Assembly: GCA_937921505.1 (NCBI GenBank)
Contig: CAKZUB010000068.1
Coordinates: forward strand, 1-64,000
Direction: 5' to 3'
DNA length: 64,000 nucleotides
Source: an uncultured Clostridia bacterium
GTDB taxonomy: Bacteria > Bacillota > Clostridia > Lachnospirales > Cellulosilyticaceae
The notes under the pieces were generated by a model. That model ran no database searches, was not told the origin of the DNA, and saw only the letters and a program-made list of their open reading frames with translations. Each line of letters begins with the position of its first letter. Position 1 is the stretch's first letter. Both the position numbers and the translations under genes were made by a program. Below are positions 46,508 to 54,697 of the stretch, one piece after another.

Positions 46508-47395
46508 GTGAGAGCGATTAATCCATTTACTGATTTTGGTTTTAAGAAGTTGTTTGGGGAAGAAGGCAGCAAAGAAATTTTGATAGATTTCTTAAATGCA
46601 GTCTTACAAAGACCATATCCTATTCGAGATATAGCGTTTCAAGACAAAGAGAAATATGGAGATATCTATAGGGATCGTAAGGTGATTTATGATATTTATT
46701 GTACAGATGAGAGTGGTGGACAATTTATAGTTGAGATGCAAAATGCCAAGCAAAAATATTTTAAGGATCGAACGATATTTTACTCAACTTTTCCAATCAG
46801 GGAGCAGGCCAAAAGGGGAGACTGGAATTTCAAGTTAAAACCTGTTTATTGTATAGGGCTTTTAGGCTTTGATATGGAAAAAGACGACGACAGATATTTC
46901 TATGAAGCTAAATTAAAGGATCAATATAATGAAGTTTTTTATGATAAGCTGACTTTTATTTATCTGGAGTTACCTAAGTTTAAGCTTAAAGAAGAAGATC
47001 TTAAAAGTAACGTAGAAAAGTGGTTATATTTCCTAAAGCATTTAGAAGATTTTAATGAACTACCAGGTATTTTAAAGCAACCTATTTTTCAGCAGGCTTT
47101 TGAAAGAGCGAAGGAAGTAAATTTAACACCGACAGAAAAAGAAGCTTATGAAGAGAGTTTAAAATCTTATAGAGATAATATCAATGTAATTGATACAGCA
47201 AGAGAAGAAGGAATAAAAGAAGGAATAAAAGAAGGAATAAAAGAAGGAATAAAAGAAGGAGAGATTAAAAAAGCTTTAGAAGTAGCTAGAAGGCTGTTGA
47301 TGAAGGGACAGGATATAGATGTAGTAATGGATGTTACAGAACTTAAGAGAGAAGAACTAGAGAAGTTAATCAGACTTTTAGAAGAGAAAAAATGA
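46508..47395 (+). CDS. Rpn family recombination-promoting nuclease/putative transposase
   Basis: This 295-aa protein belongs to the PD-(D/E)XK nuclease-like family (Rpn, PF12784-type): INPFTDFGFKKLFGEEGSK at the N-terminus, DIYRDRKVIYDIYCTDESG with the metal Asp, FIVEMQ giving the Glu-x-Gln motif, then CIGLLGF. The E. coli Rpn proteins nick DNA and promote RecA-independent recombination; here the role is inferred. The C-terminus has repeated EGIKEGIKEGIKEGIKEGE, encoded by a 12-bp tandem repeat. GTG at 46508 is the only sensible start, with GAGGGTGG before it. Confidence 0.88.
   Translation: MRAINPFTDFGFKKLFGEEGSKEILIDFLNAVLQRPYPIRDIAFQDKEKYGDIYRDRKVIYDIYCTDESGGQFIVEMQNAKQKYFKDRTIFYSTFPIREQAKRGDWNFKLKPVYCIGLLGFDMEKDDDRYFYEAKLKDQYNEVFYDKLTFIYLELPKFKLKEEDLKSNVEKWLYFLKHLEDFNELPGILKQPIFQQAFERAKEVNLTPTEKEAYEESLKSYRDNINVIDTAREEGIKEGIKEGIKEGIKEGEIKKALEVARRLLMKGQDIDVVMDVTELKREELEKLIRLLEEKK
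47207..47260 (+). repeat. 12-bp tandem repeat inside the Rpn gene
   Basis: Four and a half copies of GAAGGAATAAAA encode repeating EGIK. Copy number can change in frame by slippage, lengthening or shortening the C-terminal linker. Confidence 0.9.
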
Positions 47396-47404
47396 GGGTA
47401 TACT
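47395..47404 (+). promoter_or_regulatory. AGGGTATACT promoter-like motif, copy 3
   Basis: GAGGGTATACT overlaps the Rpn stop codon (TGA) and lies 46 nt before the fic remnant start, pointing toward it. It matches the other copies over GGGTATACT. Confidence 0.4.
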
Positions 47405-47449
47405 AAAGGAATATCATGTATCTTAAAGCAAGAATAGGGGTGGGAAGAT

Positions 47450-47705
47450 ATGTTCGAGAAGATTAATCACAAAAAGGATATCTTAGATAGCAAAAGGCCT
47501 TTACCGGCATATACCTCCATCACCACTGCTTATTAAAGAGCAAATGGAGCAGTTCATAGAGTGGTATCATACACAAGGCAAAATGTTGCATCCTATAGAA
47601 AGAGCGGCTATGGTGCACACTATATTTGTAGGAATACACCCCTTTGTAGATGGTAATGGTAGAACAGCTAGATTACTGTTAGATTTATATTTGAAGTTTG
47701 TATGA
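47450..47705 (+). pseudogene. fic remnant, internally deleted
   Basis: The N-terminal part (ATG at 47450) encodes MFEKINHKKDILDSKRPLPA and then runs into a stop. From about 47508 another frame encodes QMEQFIEWYHT, HPIERAAMVHTIFVGIHPF and VDGNGRTARLLLDLYLKFV to a TGA at 47703. HPFVDGNGRTAR is the Fic AMP-transferase motif. The middle and C-terminal parts of the protein are missing, so it cannot be active. Confidence 0.8.
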
Positions 47706-47745
47706 TCAAAGTTAACACTATTTGGTTTAAGTGTAAAGAGATGAC

Positions 47746-47779
47746 AAATCCCCTTATAGCAGCAGCTATAAGGGGATTT
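47746..47779. terminator. Terminator hairpin, copy 3
   Basis: AAATCCCCTTATAGC pairs with GCTATAAGGGGATTT around a 4-nt loop. It lies between the fic remnant and the leftward nucleotidyltransferase pair. The T tract is weak. Confidence 0.7.
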
Positions 47780-47781
47780 GC

Positions 47782-48180
47782 CTAAATAAGGTTTTCTTCT
47801 AAGGTTTTGGTAAGTTTTTCAAACTCGTAAACATACAAGGTAACGATCCTCTGAGCTACTTGATCTGCTAGCTCTTCTTTATAAATATGAGAGGTCGCAT
47901 TTCTGTCCTCTAAAAGTTTAATCCAAACAGCATCATTATCAATAATCTTATGTGCATAGGCTTCTTTAAAGATGCTTCTAGGGAAAGTTGTATTTAGAGT
48001 AATACCAGAATACTCCATAAAAGCTTTTAGCGTCTTCCAAGCAAGCTCATACGTAAATTCGAAGCGCTGTATAATACTATCTCGTAAGATATCATTATTT
48101 TGATCATATTGAGCAGTAACTTGAGCAAGTTTAGTATAAGCCTTTACAAAGTTTTGATATTTAAACGTTACATTTTTCAT
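47782..48180 (-). CDS. HI0074-like nucleotidyltransferase substrate-binding protein (HEPN family)
   Basis: This is a 132-aa helical protein of the HI0074/HEPN type (FEFTYELAWKTLKAFMEYSG, then LLEDRNATSHIY). RNATSHIY fits the HepT RX4HXY motif. Such proteins are partners of small nucleotidyltransferases, and in the HepT/MntA systems the HEPN protein is a toxin (RNase) that the nucleotidyltransferase silences by AMPylation. The ATG at 48180 is used, 20 nt inside the upstream gene, with GGAG before it. Expression is coupled with the nucleotidyltransferase gene. Confidence 0.82.
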   Translation of the reverse strand: MKNVTFKYQNFVKAYTKLAQVTAQYDQNNDILRDSIIQRFEFTYELAWKTLKAFMEYSGITLNTTFPRSIFKEAYAHKIIDNDAVWIKLLEDRNATSHIYKEELADQVAQRIVTLYVYEFEKLTKTLEENLI

Positions 48181-48496
48181 AGAGAAGAACTCCATCCTTT
48201 GAGATTTCATGAAGCAAGGCTTTATCAGTATTTGGCTCTATTAAAACAATATCAAACTTAAGTAAAGTAGGGACAACATTTTCTGTTTTATACTGGAAGT
48301 CAAAAAAGTCTTCAAAAGGCTTTTGGGCAAAAACGGCAAGGTCTATATCACTACGCTCATCATGATCGCCACGTGCTCTAGAACCGAAAAGTATTATTTT
48401 CTGTATAGGTATAAACTGTTTTGCCACATTTGAAATAGCCAATAAAATGTGATGATCTATTGTATTTTTTGGAGAGCCTTTCGCCTGAACGCTCAT
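48161..48496 (-). CDS. MNT-type nucleotidyltransferase
   Basis: This is a 111-aa minimal nucleotidyltransferase. KIILFGSRARGDHDERSDID is the GSx10DxD active site. It partners with the HI0074-like gene downstream. The ATG at 48496 has AGGAGG 6 nt upstream; a GTG at 48511 would overlap the site. The motif ATTAGGGTATACT (minus strand, around 48573-48561) lies about 65 nt before the start. A middle-deleted second copy of this gene with its upstream DNA lies at 50034-50225. Confidence 0.85.
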   Translation of the reverse strand: MSVQAKGSPKNTIDHHILLAISNVAKQFIPIQKIILFGSRARGDHDERSDIDLAVFAQKPFEDFFDFQYKTENVVPTLLKFDIVLIEPNTDKALLHEISKDGVLLYEKCNV

Positions 48497-48558
48497 ACAT
48501 CGCCTCCTCACTTGATATTCTATTTTACATAATGAAATGGTTTCCTATTTCTTCTTTT

Positions 48559-48572
48559 CAGTATACCCTAAT
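48559..48572 (-). promoter_or_regulatory. AGGGTATACT promoter-like motif, copy 4
   Basis: AGTATACCCTAAT on the plus strand reads ATTAGGGTATACT toward the nucleotidyltransferase gene. The flanking CCTTTTATAAAAGAAT is shared with copies at 50166 and 60644. Confidence 0.5.
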
Positions 48573-48640
48573 TTCCCCTTTTATAAAAGAATTATCCGTA
48601 TAGGTGCATTTAATTTAGGGTGGTAATTTAAAGAGTAACA

Positions 48641-48669
48641 TTGACGTACGTTATCACGTATGATATTAT
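48641..48669 (+). promoter_or_regulatory. Promoter with operator palindrome of the YefM/YoeB-type pair
   Basis: -35 TTGACG (48641-48646), 17-bp spacer and -10 TATTAT (48664-48669). In the spacer, TACGT-TATC-ACGTA (48647-48660) is a perfect inverted repeat. It is placed to be an autoregulatory operator for the antitoxin. Confidence 0.7.
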
Positions 48670-48687
48670 GAGGGAGAGGTGATGACT

Positions 48688-48936
48688 ATGAATACAATTA
48701 CCGTAACACATGCAAGACAAAATTTATATCAGTTAGTTAATGAAACAAATCTTTCGCATATGCCTATTCAAATTATGGGTAAACAAGGAAGTGCTGTATT
48801 AGTGTCTTTAGATGATTGGAAAGCTATAGAGGAGACTTTATTTTTAAGTAATATTGCTGGCATGGTAGAGAGTATAAATACTGGAAGAGATGAATCAGTT
48901 GATACCTGTATGGATGCAGATGAGGTAGAATGGTAG
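48688..48936 (+). CDS. Antitoxin of Phd/YefM family
   Basis: This is an 82-aa protein. NTITVTHARQNLYQLVNE at the N-terminus is the DNA-binding/dimerisation part of the YefM/Phd fold, and a VSLDDWKAIEETL segment follows, as in YefM. The tail is acidic and binds the toxin in known systems. The ATG at 48688 is preferred (7 nt after AGAGGT), though 48682 or 48679 are possible. It is followed without gap by the toxin gene and preceded by a good promoter with an operator-like palindrome. Confidence 0.85.
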   Translation: MNTITVTHARQNLYQLVNETNLSHMPIQIMGKQGSAVLVSLDDWKAIEETLFLSNIAGMVESINTGRDESVDTCMDADEVEW

Positions 48937-49197
48937 ATGTATAAAACAGTTTTAACGAAACACGCATTAAAAGATCTAGATCATTTAAAAGCAGCGCATC
49001 TATCTCAAAAAGCAAAGAGCTTAGTCGATATAATCAAGCAAAACCCTTATCAAAACCCACCGCCCTATGAAAAATTAGTGGGTAATCTAAAGGGATGTTA
49101 TTCAAGGCGTATTAATATACAGCATCGTTTGGTTTATGAGGTGTTAGAAGAAGAGCAAGTAGTAAAGGTACTTAGAATGTGGACTCACTATGAATAG
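48937..49197 (+). CDS. yoeB: Toxin of YoeB/Txe family
   Basis: This is an 86-aa protein. CYSRRINIQHRLVYEV and the C-terminal VLRMWTHYE are the YoeB/Txe RNase signatures, including the His-Tyr end. YoeB cleaves mRNA at the ribosomal A site and is neutralised by the upstream YefM-type protein. The start codon directly follows the antitoxin stop (TAG at 48934-48936), so translation is coupled. A strong terminator hairpin begins 19 nt after the stop. The pair seems complete and potentially functional. Confidence 0.9.
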   Translation: MYKTVLTKHALKDLDHLKAAHLSQKAKSLVDIIKQNPYQNPPPYEKLVGNLKGCYSRRINIQHRLVYEVLEEEQVVKVLRMWTHYE

Positions 49198-49215
49198 AAC
49201 AGCGCAATAGAGTAA

Positions 49216-49254
49216 TGAAAAATCCCCTTGTAGCGACTACAAGGGGATTTTTTC
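49216..49254. terminator. Bidirectional terminator, copy 4 of the repeated family
   Basis: TGAAAAATCCCCTTGTAG and CTACAAGGGGATTTTTTCA form a near-perfect stem with a 3-nt loop and T tracts on both strands. It serves the toxin gene and the leftward HepT gene. Confidence 0.88.
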
Positions 49255-49255
49255 A

Positions 49256-49699
49256 TTAAAACTTTTCAATACAATAGCGGTGCACTTTTTCAATGCTATC
49301 CATTAAGTAGGGTGTTAGTTTTAGCACCTTTTTAAATATAGTTTCAATAGATTCTGGAATATATTCATGAGCAATATCATTTCTTAAACGGCGTATTTCT
49401 TTAAAAACTTCTGAAGAAGAAATCAGACCTCGTTTTTCCATGCGATTGATACGATCAAGTACACTTCCGGAAGTTTCAAGTTCCAGCAGATCTATTAATC
49501 TAAATATTTTTTGTATCAGTATATCACTGGTTCTGGCAAATCTGCTTGTAAGTGCTTCAAACTTATCTAGCTCCTCATAGGCATAATCTTCTTTTATACC
49601 TATCTTATCACATATAGCGTAAGAATAAGTAAGCATTTTAAGAGCTTCTTCTAAGAGTTTTAGTTCTATTTCTAAGAGTTCTTTTTCATCTTTTCTCAA
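49256..49699 (-). CDS. HepT-like (DUF86) HEPN toxin
   Basis: This is a 147-aa protein of the DUF86/HepT family. RRLRNDIAHEY carries the RX4HXY active site (Arg-x4-His-x-Tyr) of HEPN RNases. In the HepT/MntA pair the HEPN protein is a toxic RNase. Its start overlaps the end of the nucleotidyltransferase gene by 4 nt, so the two are coupled. It ends 2 nt before the copy-4 terminator. It is longer at the N-terminus (to about residue 60) than minimal HepT. Confidence 0.82.
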   Translation of the reverse strand: MRKDEKELLEIELKLLEEALKMLTYSYAICDKIGIKEDYAYEELDKFEALTSRFARTSDILIQKIFRLIDLLELETSGSVLDRINRMEKRGLISSSEVFKEIRRLRNDIAHEYIPESIETIFKKVLKLTPYLMDSIEKVHRYCIEKF

Positions 49700-49977
49700 A
49701 GCAGTACACTCTCCTTTAAGGCAATTCTAGTAAAAGGATGAGAATCATCTTTTACAATGACAATATCAATTTTTTGTTCTCCTATATGATCCCACAGCTT
49801 ATATTTGATTTGAGAGGCAGATTCTGAAGTTAATGTGTGAGAGAATATAAGCAAGTCGATATCTCCACCTTTTTTACTATCATCGACTCTAGAACCAAAG
49901 AGGTATACTAAGGCCTCACTATCAAAACTCGCCACTATTGTCTTTATCACATAGTGTTCTTCTTGTAATAAACGCAT
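49696..49977 (-). CDS. MntA-like nucleotidyltransferase antitoxin
   Basis: This is a 93-aa minimal nucleotidyltransferase. YLFGSRVDDSKKGGDIDLL is the active site, here GS plus 9 residues then DID, one shorter than the usual GSx10DxD. Known MntA enzymes AMPylate their HepT partner. It overlaps the HepT gene. Upstream (49978-50033) no AGGGTATACT motif is found, unlike the two other pairs in the window. Confidence 0.8.
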   Translation of the reverse strand: MRLLQEEHYVIKTIVASFDSEALVYLFGSRVDDSKKGGDIDLLIFSHTLTSESASQIKYKLWDHIGEQKIDIVIVKDDSHPFTRIALKESVLL

Positions 49978-50033
49978 TATAGTTAGTCCACCACCTTTGT
50001 AAGTATTTCAAAATAAATCATTTTTGCAAGATG

Positions 50034-50225
50034 TCAAGCCTTTGAGATTTCATGAAGCAAGGCTTTATCAGTATTTGGCTCTATTAAAACAATATCAAAC
50101 TTAAGTAAAGTAGGGACAACATTTTCTGTTTTACATAATGAAATGGTTTCCTATTTCTTTTTTTCAGTATACCCTAATTTCCCTTTTTATAAAAGAATTA
50201 TCCGTATAGGTGCATTTAATTTAGG
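50034..50225 (-). pseudogene. Middle-deleted duplicate of the nucleotidyltransferase gene and its leader
   Basis: 50038-50132 matches 48196-48290 (end of the MNT gene) and 50133-50225 matches about 48521-48619 (its upstream region) almost base for base, with the 230 bp between them missing. The join falls at a TTTTA common to both sides. The AGGGTATACT motif is retained (about 50178-50166). The gap 50226-50379 has no gene. Confidence 0.8.
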
Positions 50226-50379
50226 GAAATCCCTCATTCATAACGTAGATCAAAGCGAAAAAGATTACAAAGTACTTGTATAAAACAACGTAAAAGTGGT
50301 ATAACTTAAATAAGTCAATTTAGAGTTACTTACTCAAGAGTTAGCTGGTTGCGGAGAAGTAGCTGAGGGAGAGTTAAGC

Positions 50380-51777
50380 ATGTTTATAGGAAGGCAAGAA
50401 GAATTACAAGAACTAGATAGGCTTTATCGATCTGATAAATTTGAGTTTGCTGTTGTATATGGCAGAAGGCGCGTAGGTAAGACAACGCTTTTAACAGAGT
50501 TTTGCAAAGACAAAGAAACATTATTTTTTGTAGCAGAAGAGCATAATGACAAAAGGAACTTGGAGAACTTTAGTCAGGCTGTTTTAGAGAAGTTTAGTAT
50601 GAAAGGCTTTATACCTGATTTTGATAGGTGGGATACCGCCTTTAAATATATAGGTAAAATGAGTGAGAAAAAGAGGCTGGTACTTATCATAGATGAATTT
50701 CCATATATTGCTTTAGCGAATAAGTCTACGCCTTCTATTTTGCAAAATGTAATAGATCATTATCTCAAGGATACGGGGTTATTTATTATCCTATGTGGTT
50801 CATCTATGAGCTTTATGGAAAAAGAAGTTTTAAGCTATAAGAGTCCCCTATTTGGCAGAAAAACGGCTCAGTTTAAAATAGAACCCTTTAGCTTTTTTGA
50901 AGCAAGCCCCTTTTTTCAGGTCTACTCTAATGAAGACAAGGTGTTTTGCTATGGGGCACTTGGTGGTGTGCCACAGTACTTGGAGAAGTTTGATTATAGG
51001 TTATCTGTTAAAGAAAATATAAAAAACTCTTTTTTGAATAAGAATTCTTATTTTTATGACGAGCCACGCAATATTTTAAAGCAGGAACTTAGAGAACCTA
51101 TGTTTTATAATTCTATTATAGAGGCCATTGCAAAAGGATCAAGTAAGCTGAGTGGGATTGCTACAAAGGTAGGTGAGAGCTCAGATAAGTGCGCTAAGTA
51201 TATTCACAATCTGTGTGAACTGGGCATTTTAGAAAAAGAAATTCCTCTAGGGGATAAAGAAACATCAAGAAAGACACTGTATAAGATTAAAGATTATATG
51301 TTTGCTTTCTGGTTTAGATTTGTTTTTGGCAATATAGAGCTGATTGAGCAAAAACAAATAGATTATCTTTATGAACAAAAGATTGATCCGATGATTAGTC
51401 AGTATTTAGGAGGAGTTTTTGAAGAAATAGCTATTCAATATTTAAGGAGGCGGAATAATCTTACTTATTTACCTTTTGTATTTGAAAGGATTGGAAGATG
51501 GTGGGGAAATAATCCTATCAAAAAAAGAGAAGAAGAAATCGATATACTCTGTAAAAATGAAACAAGTATTCTTTTAGGTGAGTGTAAGTGGAGAAATGAA
51601 AAGCTTGGCATGGAGGTAGTGGAGGAGCTCATTAAAAAATCATTACTCTTTCATGAGGTGAATAAATACTATATCTTCTTTTCAAAAAGTGGATTTACAA
51701 GCAGTGTAAAAGGGTTAGCAGAGAGTAGAAAAGACATTATTTTAGTAGATTTACAAGATATCTATAAGGAATATTAA
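50380..51777 (+). CDS. AAA-family ATPase with DUF234-like C-terminal nuclease-type domain
   Basis: This 465-aa protein is an archaeal-type ATPase (PF01637-like). FIGRQEELQELDRL, Walker A YGRRRVGKTTL, Walker B LVLIIDEFPYIA and LIILCGSS-like sensor (FIILCGSSMSFMEKEV) are visible in residues 1-200, followed by a winged-helix-like part (about 235-300). The C-terminal region (about 380-460) has EEIDILCKNETSILLGECKW, the pattern of a DUF234 PD-(D/E)XK-like domain. It probably acts on DNA. The gene ends 63 nt before the chaperone operon and may be cotranscribed. No known defence or mobile-element system can be named. Confidence 0.82.
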   Translation: MFIGRQEELQELDRLYRSDKFEFAVVYGRRRVGKTTLLTEFCKDKETLFFVAEEHNDKRNLENFSQAVLEKFSMKGFIPDFDRWDTAFKYIGKMSEKKRLVLIIDEFPYIALANKSTPSILQNVIDHYLKDTGLFIILCGSSMSFMEKEVLSYKSPLFGRKTAQFKIEPFSFFEASPFFQVYSNEDKVFCYGALGGVPQYLEKFDYRLSVKENIKNSFLNKNSYFYDEPRNILKQELREPMFYNSIIEAIAKGSSKLSGIATKVGESSDKCAKYIHNLCELGILEKEIPLGDKETSRKTLYKIKDYMFAFWFRFVFGNIELIEQKQIDYLYEQKIDPMISQYLGGVFEEIAIQYLRRRNNLTYLPFVFERIGRWWGNNPIKKREEEIDILCKNETSILLGECKWRNEKLGMEVVEELIKKSLLFHEVNKYYIFFSKSGFTSSVKGLAESRKDIILVDLQDIYKEY

Positions 51778-51840
51778 GCTGATAATGGTAAAGTGAGAAT
51801 GTAATAAGGGATAGAATTGTTATTTGGAAAGGAAATTTTG

Positions 51841-52407
51841 ATGATTGATATAGAAAAGGAATTAAAGTATTACGAGGAGATGGTTAGTTATAAAACTGTT
51901 TCTTGGGAACAAGTGAAGGATAATTCTCTTGAAATGATTCTATCAGAATTTGAAAATAGTTTTCAAAAGATGGGAAAGCTTCAATATAAGACTTATCAAG
52001 TAGTGGAAGATATAGTTGAACAGCTAGAAGAAAAGGCAGAGTCTGAATCAGATTATCTTAAAAACAAGCAAGTCATACAAAATATGCTGCATACTTTAAT
52101 AGGTATGGCAGATACTTTTGATGCAATTTATTATTTTGTTGAGGAAAATGGAACGGAAGAATGGAAAAGGCAGTTTAAGCAGTCCTTAGAATATATGACA
52201 GAGCTTATGCTGAAGATTGGCATGGTAAAAGTACATCAGGTTCAAAATGAGACCATAGTGTTTGACAGCAAACGCCATACAGCTATAGGAACTTGCAAAG
52301 ATCCAGACAGACAGCCAAATGAAATTGTTAGAGTATTAAAAAGTGGATATATTTATGGCGGTACAGTTATAAGAAAAGCAGAGGTTGTTTTAAATACTAT
52401 AGGATAA
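51841..52407 (+). CDS. GrpE-like nucleotide exchange factor
   Basis: This is a 188-aa protein. The N-terminal helices (about 1-110) are charged and coiled-coil-like. The C-terminal beta part (TCKDPDRQPNEIVRVLKSGY then IRKAEVVLN) matches the GrpE head that opens the Hsp70 nucleotide pocket. It lies directly before a DnaK-like gene, which supports the assignment. It is more divergent than housekeeping GrpE. The ATG at 51841 is 6 nt after AAAGGA; an in-frame TTG at 51817 is less likely. It starts the chaperone operon, and probably serves only the adjacent Hsp70. Confidence 0.78.
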   Translation: MIDIEKELKYYEEMVSYKTVSWEQVKDNSLEMILSEFENSFQKMGKLQYKTYQVVEDIVEQLEEKAESESDYLKNKQVIQNMLHTLIGMADTFDAIYYFVEENGTEEWKRQFKQSLEYMTELMLKIGMVKVHQVQNETIVFDSKRHTAIGTCKDPDRQPNEIVRVLKSGYIYGGTVIRKAEVVLNTIG

Positions 52408-52418
52408 GGATGAAAAAA

Positions 52419-54140
52419 ATGAGTAAAATATTAGGCATTGATTTAGGAACTTCTACTTCGGAAGCAGCTGTTTTAAAAGATGGTAAGCCTTTTGTCATTC
52501 CCAATCAACTAGGAGCAGGTATCACGCCTTCATTTATTGGAATATCAGAAGAGGGCAGTATCATAGTAGGGCAAGAGGCAAAGGATCAGTTTTTAGCAAG
52601 GCCACATGATACTGTAATGGAAGTTAAACGGCATATGGGAAAAAACACTTCCGTTCTTTTATCAGGTAGGGCTTATACGCCCCAAGCCCTATCGTCAGAA
52701 ATTTTAAAATATCTTAAGAAGTGTGCAGAGGTATATTGCAAGGAAGATTTTGATAGAGCAGTTATTACAGTACCAGCATATTTTACGGATGAACAAAGAA
52801 AGGCTACTGTGGAAGCGGGCAAGCTTGCTGGTTTCAAAGTAGAAAGGATTATTAATGAACCCACAGCAGCGGCCCTGGCCTATGGACTTGAGCATTTAAA
52901 TGAAGAGGCTCATGTACTGGTTTATGATTTAGGGGGAGGCACCTTAGATGTGACACTCCTTGAGATGTTTGACGGAGTACTTGAAGTTAAGGCGAGCAGT
53001 GGCAACAATGAACTAGGCGGCAAAGATTTTGATGAAAGGCTGATAACCTATTTAAAGGAGCAGTTTCATAAACAACAGGGTATTGATTTAGCACAGGATA
53101 TTTATGCACTTTCAAGACTCAAAAAAGCAGCGGAAGAGTGTAAGAAAGCTCTTACTTTTGAAGAGTCAGCAAAGATTAATCTGCCTTTTATAGCCTCTAA
53201 AGGAGATAGTCCACTTGCCTTAGAAACAGAAATTACAAGAGACAGGTTTGAAGAGCTCATACTAGATCTGGTGGAAAGCTCCAAAAAACCTATTGATATT
53301 GTTTTAAAAGACAGCGGTATGGATCACAAGGCTATTGATGTGATTTTATTAGTAGGAGGGTCTACGCGTATACCTTTGGTAAAACGTTTTATTGCACAAG
53401 AGCTGGGACAGGAGCCTAAAACTCTTGTGGATCCTGATATGGCAGTTGTCATGGGAGCGGCTATACAAGGGGGTATTTTAGAAGGAGCCTTTAATAGCGA
53501 AACAGACCTTTTGATAACAGATGTATGCCCCTATACTTTAGGGATAAGAGTATTGGACTTCATAGAAGGAATGCCTATAGAAGATGCCTATAGCATATTG
53601 ATCCCTAGAAATACGACTATTCCTGTTACTAAAAGCCATATTTATGCCACTAGTGGAGATAATCAAACAGAAGTTGAGATCAGTATTTATCAAGGGGATC
53701 ACAAAAGAGCTTCAAGCAACAACCTACTGGGTGAATTTAGACTCAAGGATATACCTCCTAATAGGGTGGGAAAAGAAAAAATAAAAGTAGAGTTTTCTTA
53801 TGATGTAAACGGGATTCTAAAGGTAGAAGCTTATATTGTAAGTACAGGACAAAAAGCTGGCATAGAGATTACAACAACAGGCGTTCAAATGACAGAAGAA
53901 GTAGATTTAAATAGATGGCACACTATGCCTCTAGCAAAAAGATTTAAGCGTACGCTAAAAAAGGCAGAGAAGCGTCTTTTAGAAGTAAAAGAAGACGAGG
54001 AGTTCATAGAACTTACTTTAGAGCTTGAAGAACTCATAGATGAGCTTAAACGGGTTATTATTTTGGAGGATGAAGCATTAAGTGAAGAAACGGAAGAAGA
54101 TTTATTGGAACTATTATACAGCTTGGAGGATATAGAATGA
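52419..54140 (+). CDS. DnaK-like Hsp70 chaperone
   Basis: This is a 573-aa Hsp70. ATPase motifs are complete: GIDLGTSTSEAAV, VITVPAYFTDEQRKAT, INEPTAAALAYG, VYDLGGGTLDVTLL and ILLVGGSTRIPLV. The substrate-binding beta domain begins about residue 370 (LLITDVCPYTLGIRV, PRNTTIPVTKSH), and the C-terminal lid is short and strongly acidic. It is shorter than housekeeping DnaK (about 610-640) and probably a paralog with a special client. The ATG at 52419 is 8 nt after AAGGA; the ATG at 52410 overlaps that site. The next gene overlaps by 4 nt. Confidence 0.9.
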   Translation: MSKILGIDLGTSTSEAAVLKDGKPFVIPNQLGAGITPSFIGISEEGSIIVGQEAKDQFLARPHDTVMEVKRHMGKNTSVLLSGRAYTPQALSSEILKYLKKCAEVYCKEDFDRAVITVPAYFTDEQRKATVEAGKLAGFKVERIINEPTAAALAYGLEHLNEEAHVLVYDLGGGTLDVTLLEMFDGVLEVKASSGNNELGGKDFDERLITYLKEQFHKQQGIDLAQDIYALSRLKKAAEECKKALTFEESAKINLPFIASKGDSPLALETEITRDRFEELILDLVESSKKPIDIVLKDSGMDHKAIDVILLVGGSTRIPLVKRFIAQELGQEPKTLVDPDMAVVMGAAIQGGILEGAFNSETDLLITDVCPYTLGIRVLDFIEGMPIEDAYSILIPRNTTIPVTKSHIYATSGDNQTEVEISIYQGDHKRASSNNLLGEFRLKDIPPNRVGKEKIKVEFSYDVNGILKVEAYIVSTGQKAGIEITTTGVQMTEEVDLNRWHTMPLAKRFKRTLKKAEKRLLEVKEDEEFIELTLELEELIDELKRVIILEDEALSEETEEDLLELLYSLEDIE

Positions 54141-54697
54141 TGCGGCAAAGTTTAGGGCAGTGTTATTTAAGCCAAGGGCTCCGCTTAAGCCAGGGGCGTA
54201 GATTGAGTGAGGCGCTCATCTATTTAAAACAAGCGGCTGCGCTGCAGGCAGATCAAACCACAGCCTATAATGCTGCGGGCTTATGTGCCTATAGGTTAGG
54301 TGAAATTAATGAAGCGCGGGCACTGTGGCAGGAGAGTCTTCAAATAGATGAGAGTACTAAGAACCGAGCGCATGGATATATGAAAGTATTTGATACAGAA
54401 GAGTTTAGATATTTTATGCAAAGTTTTAATCAGGCTCTTAGCTCTATGAACAAACAACAGTACCGTGCAGCTAGAGTCTGTCTGTTACAGCATCATATGA
54501 AAAAAATGCATAATGCAGCCTCTTTAAATCTTTTGGGACTTGCCAGATATAAAGAAGGAAAACATAAAGAGGCCTTACGAGCTTGGCAGCAATCACTGGC
54601 AATAGATATTTCACATCCTAAGACAACTTATTATATGACGCTGGTTCAACTACCAAAATCTCTATGGAAGAGGTGGAGCGATGAAAAATTATTATGA
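54137..54697 (+). CDS. TPR protein
   Basis: This is a 186-aa protein of TPR-like repeats: [62 protein letters not shown]. It has no catalytic motif and no signal peptide, so it is a cytoplasmic scaffold. Its start overlaps the end of the Hsp70 gene (ATGA) and its end overlaps the J-domain gene by 17 nt. It probably mediates contact within the chaperone complex or with its client. I cannot name it further. Confidence 0.85.
   Translation: MMRQSLGQCYLSQGLRLSQGRRLSEALIYLKQAAALQADQTTAYNAAGLCAYRLGEINEARALWQESLQIDESTKNRAHGYMKVFDTEEFRYFMQSFNQALSSMNKQQYRAARVCLLQHHMKKMHNAASLNLLGLARYKEGKHKEALRAWQQSLAIDISHPKTTYYMTLVQLPKSLWKRWSDEKLL

Noticed and set aside
46508-47395. The EGIK repeats as a CRISPR-like array
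   Set aside because: The 12-bp units are contiguous without spacers and in frame within a coding gene.
53885-54148. Serine-rich minus-strand frame
   Set aside because: It is the antisense of the acidic Glu-rich Hsp70 tail.
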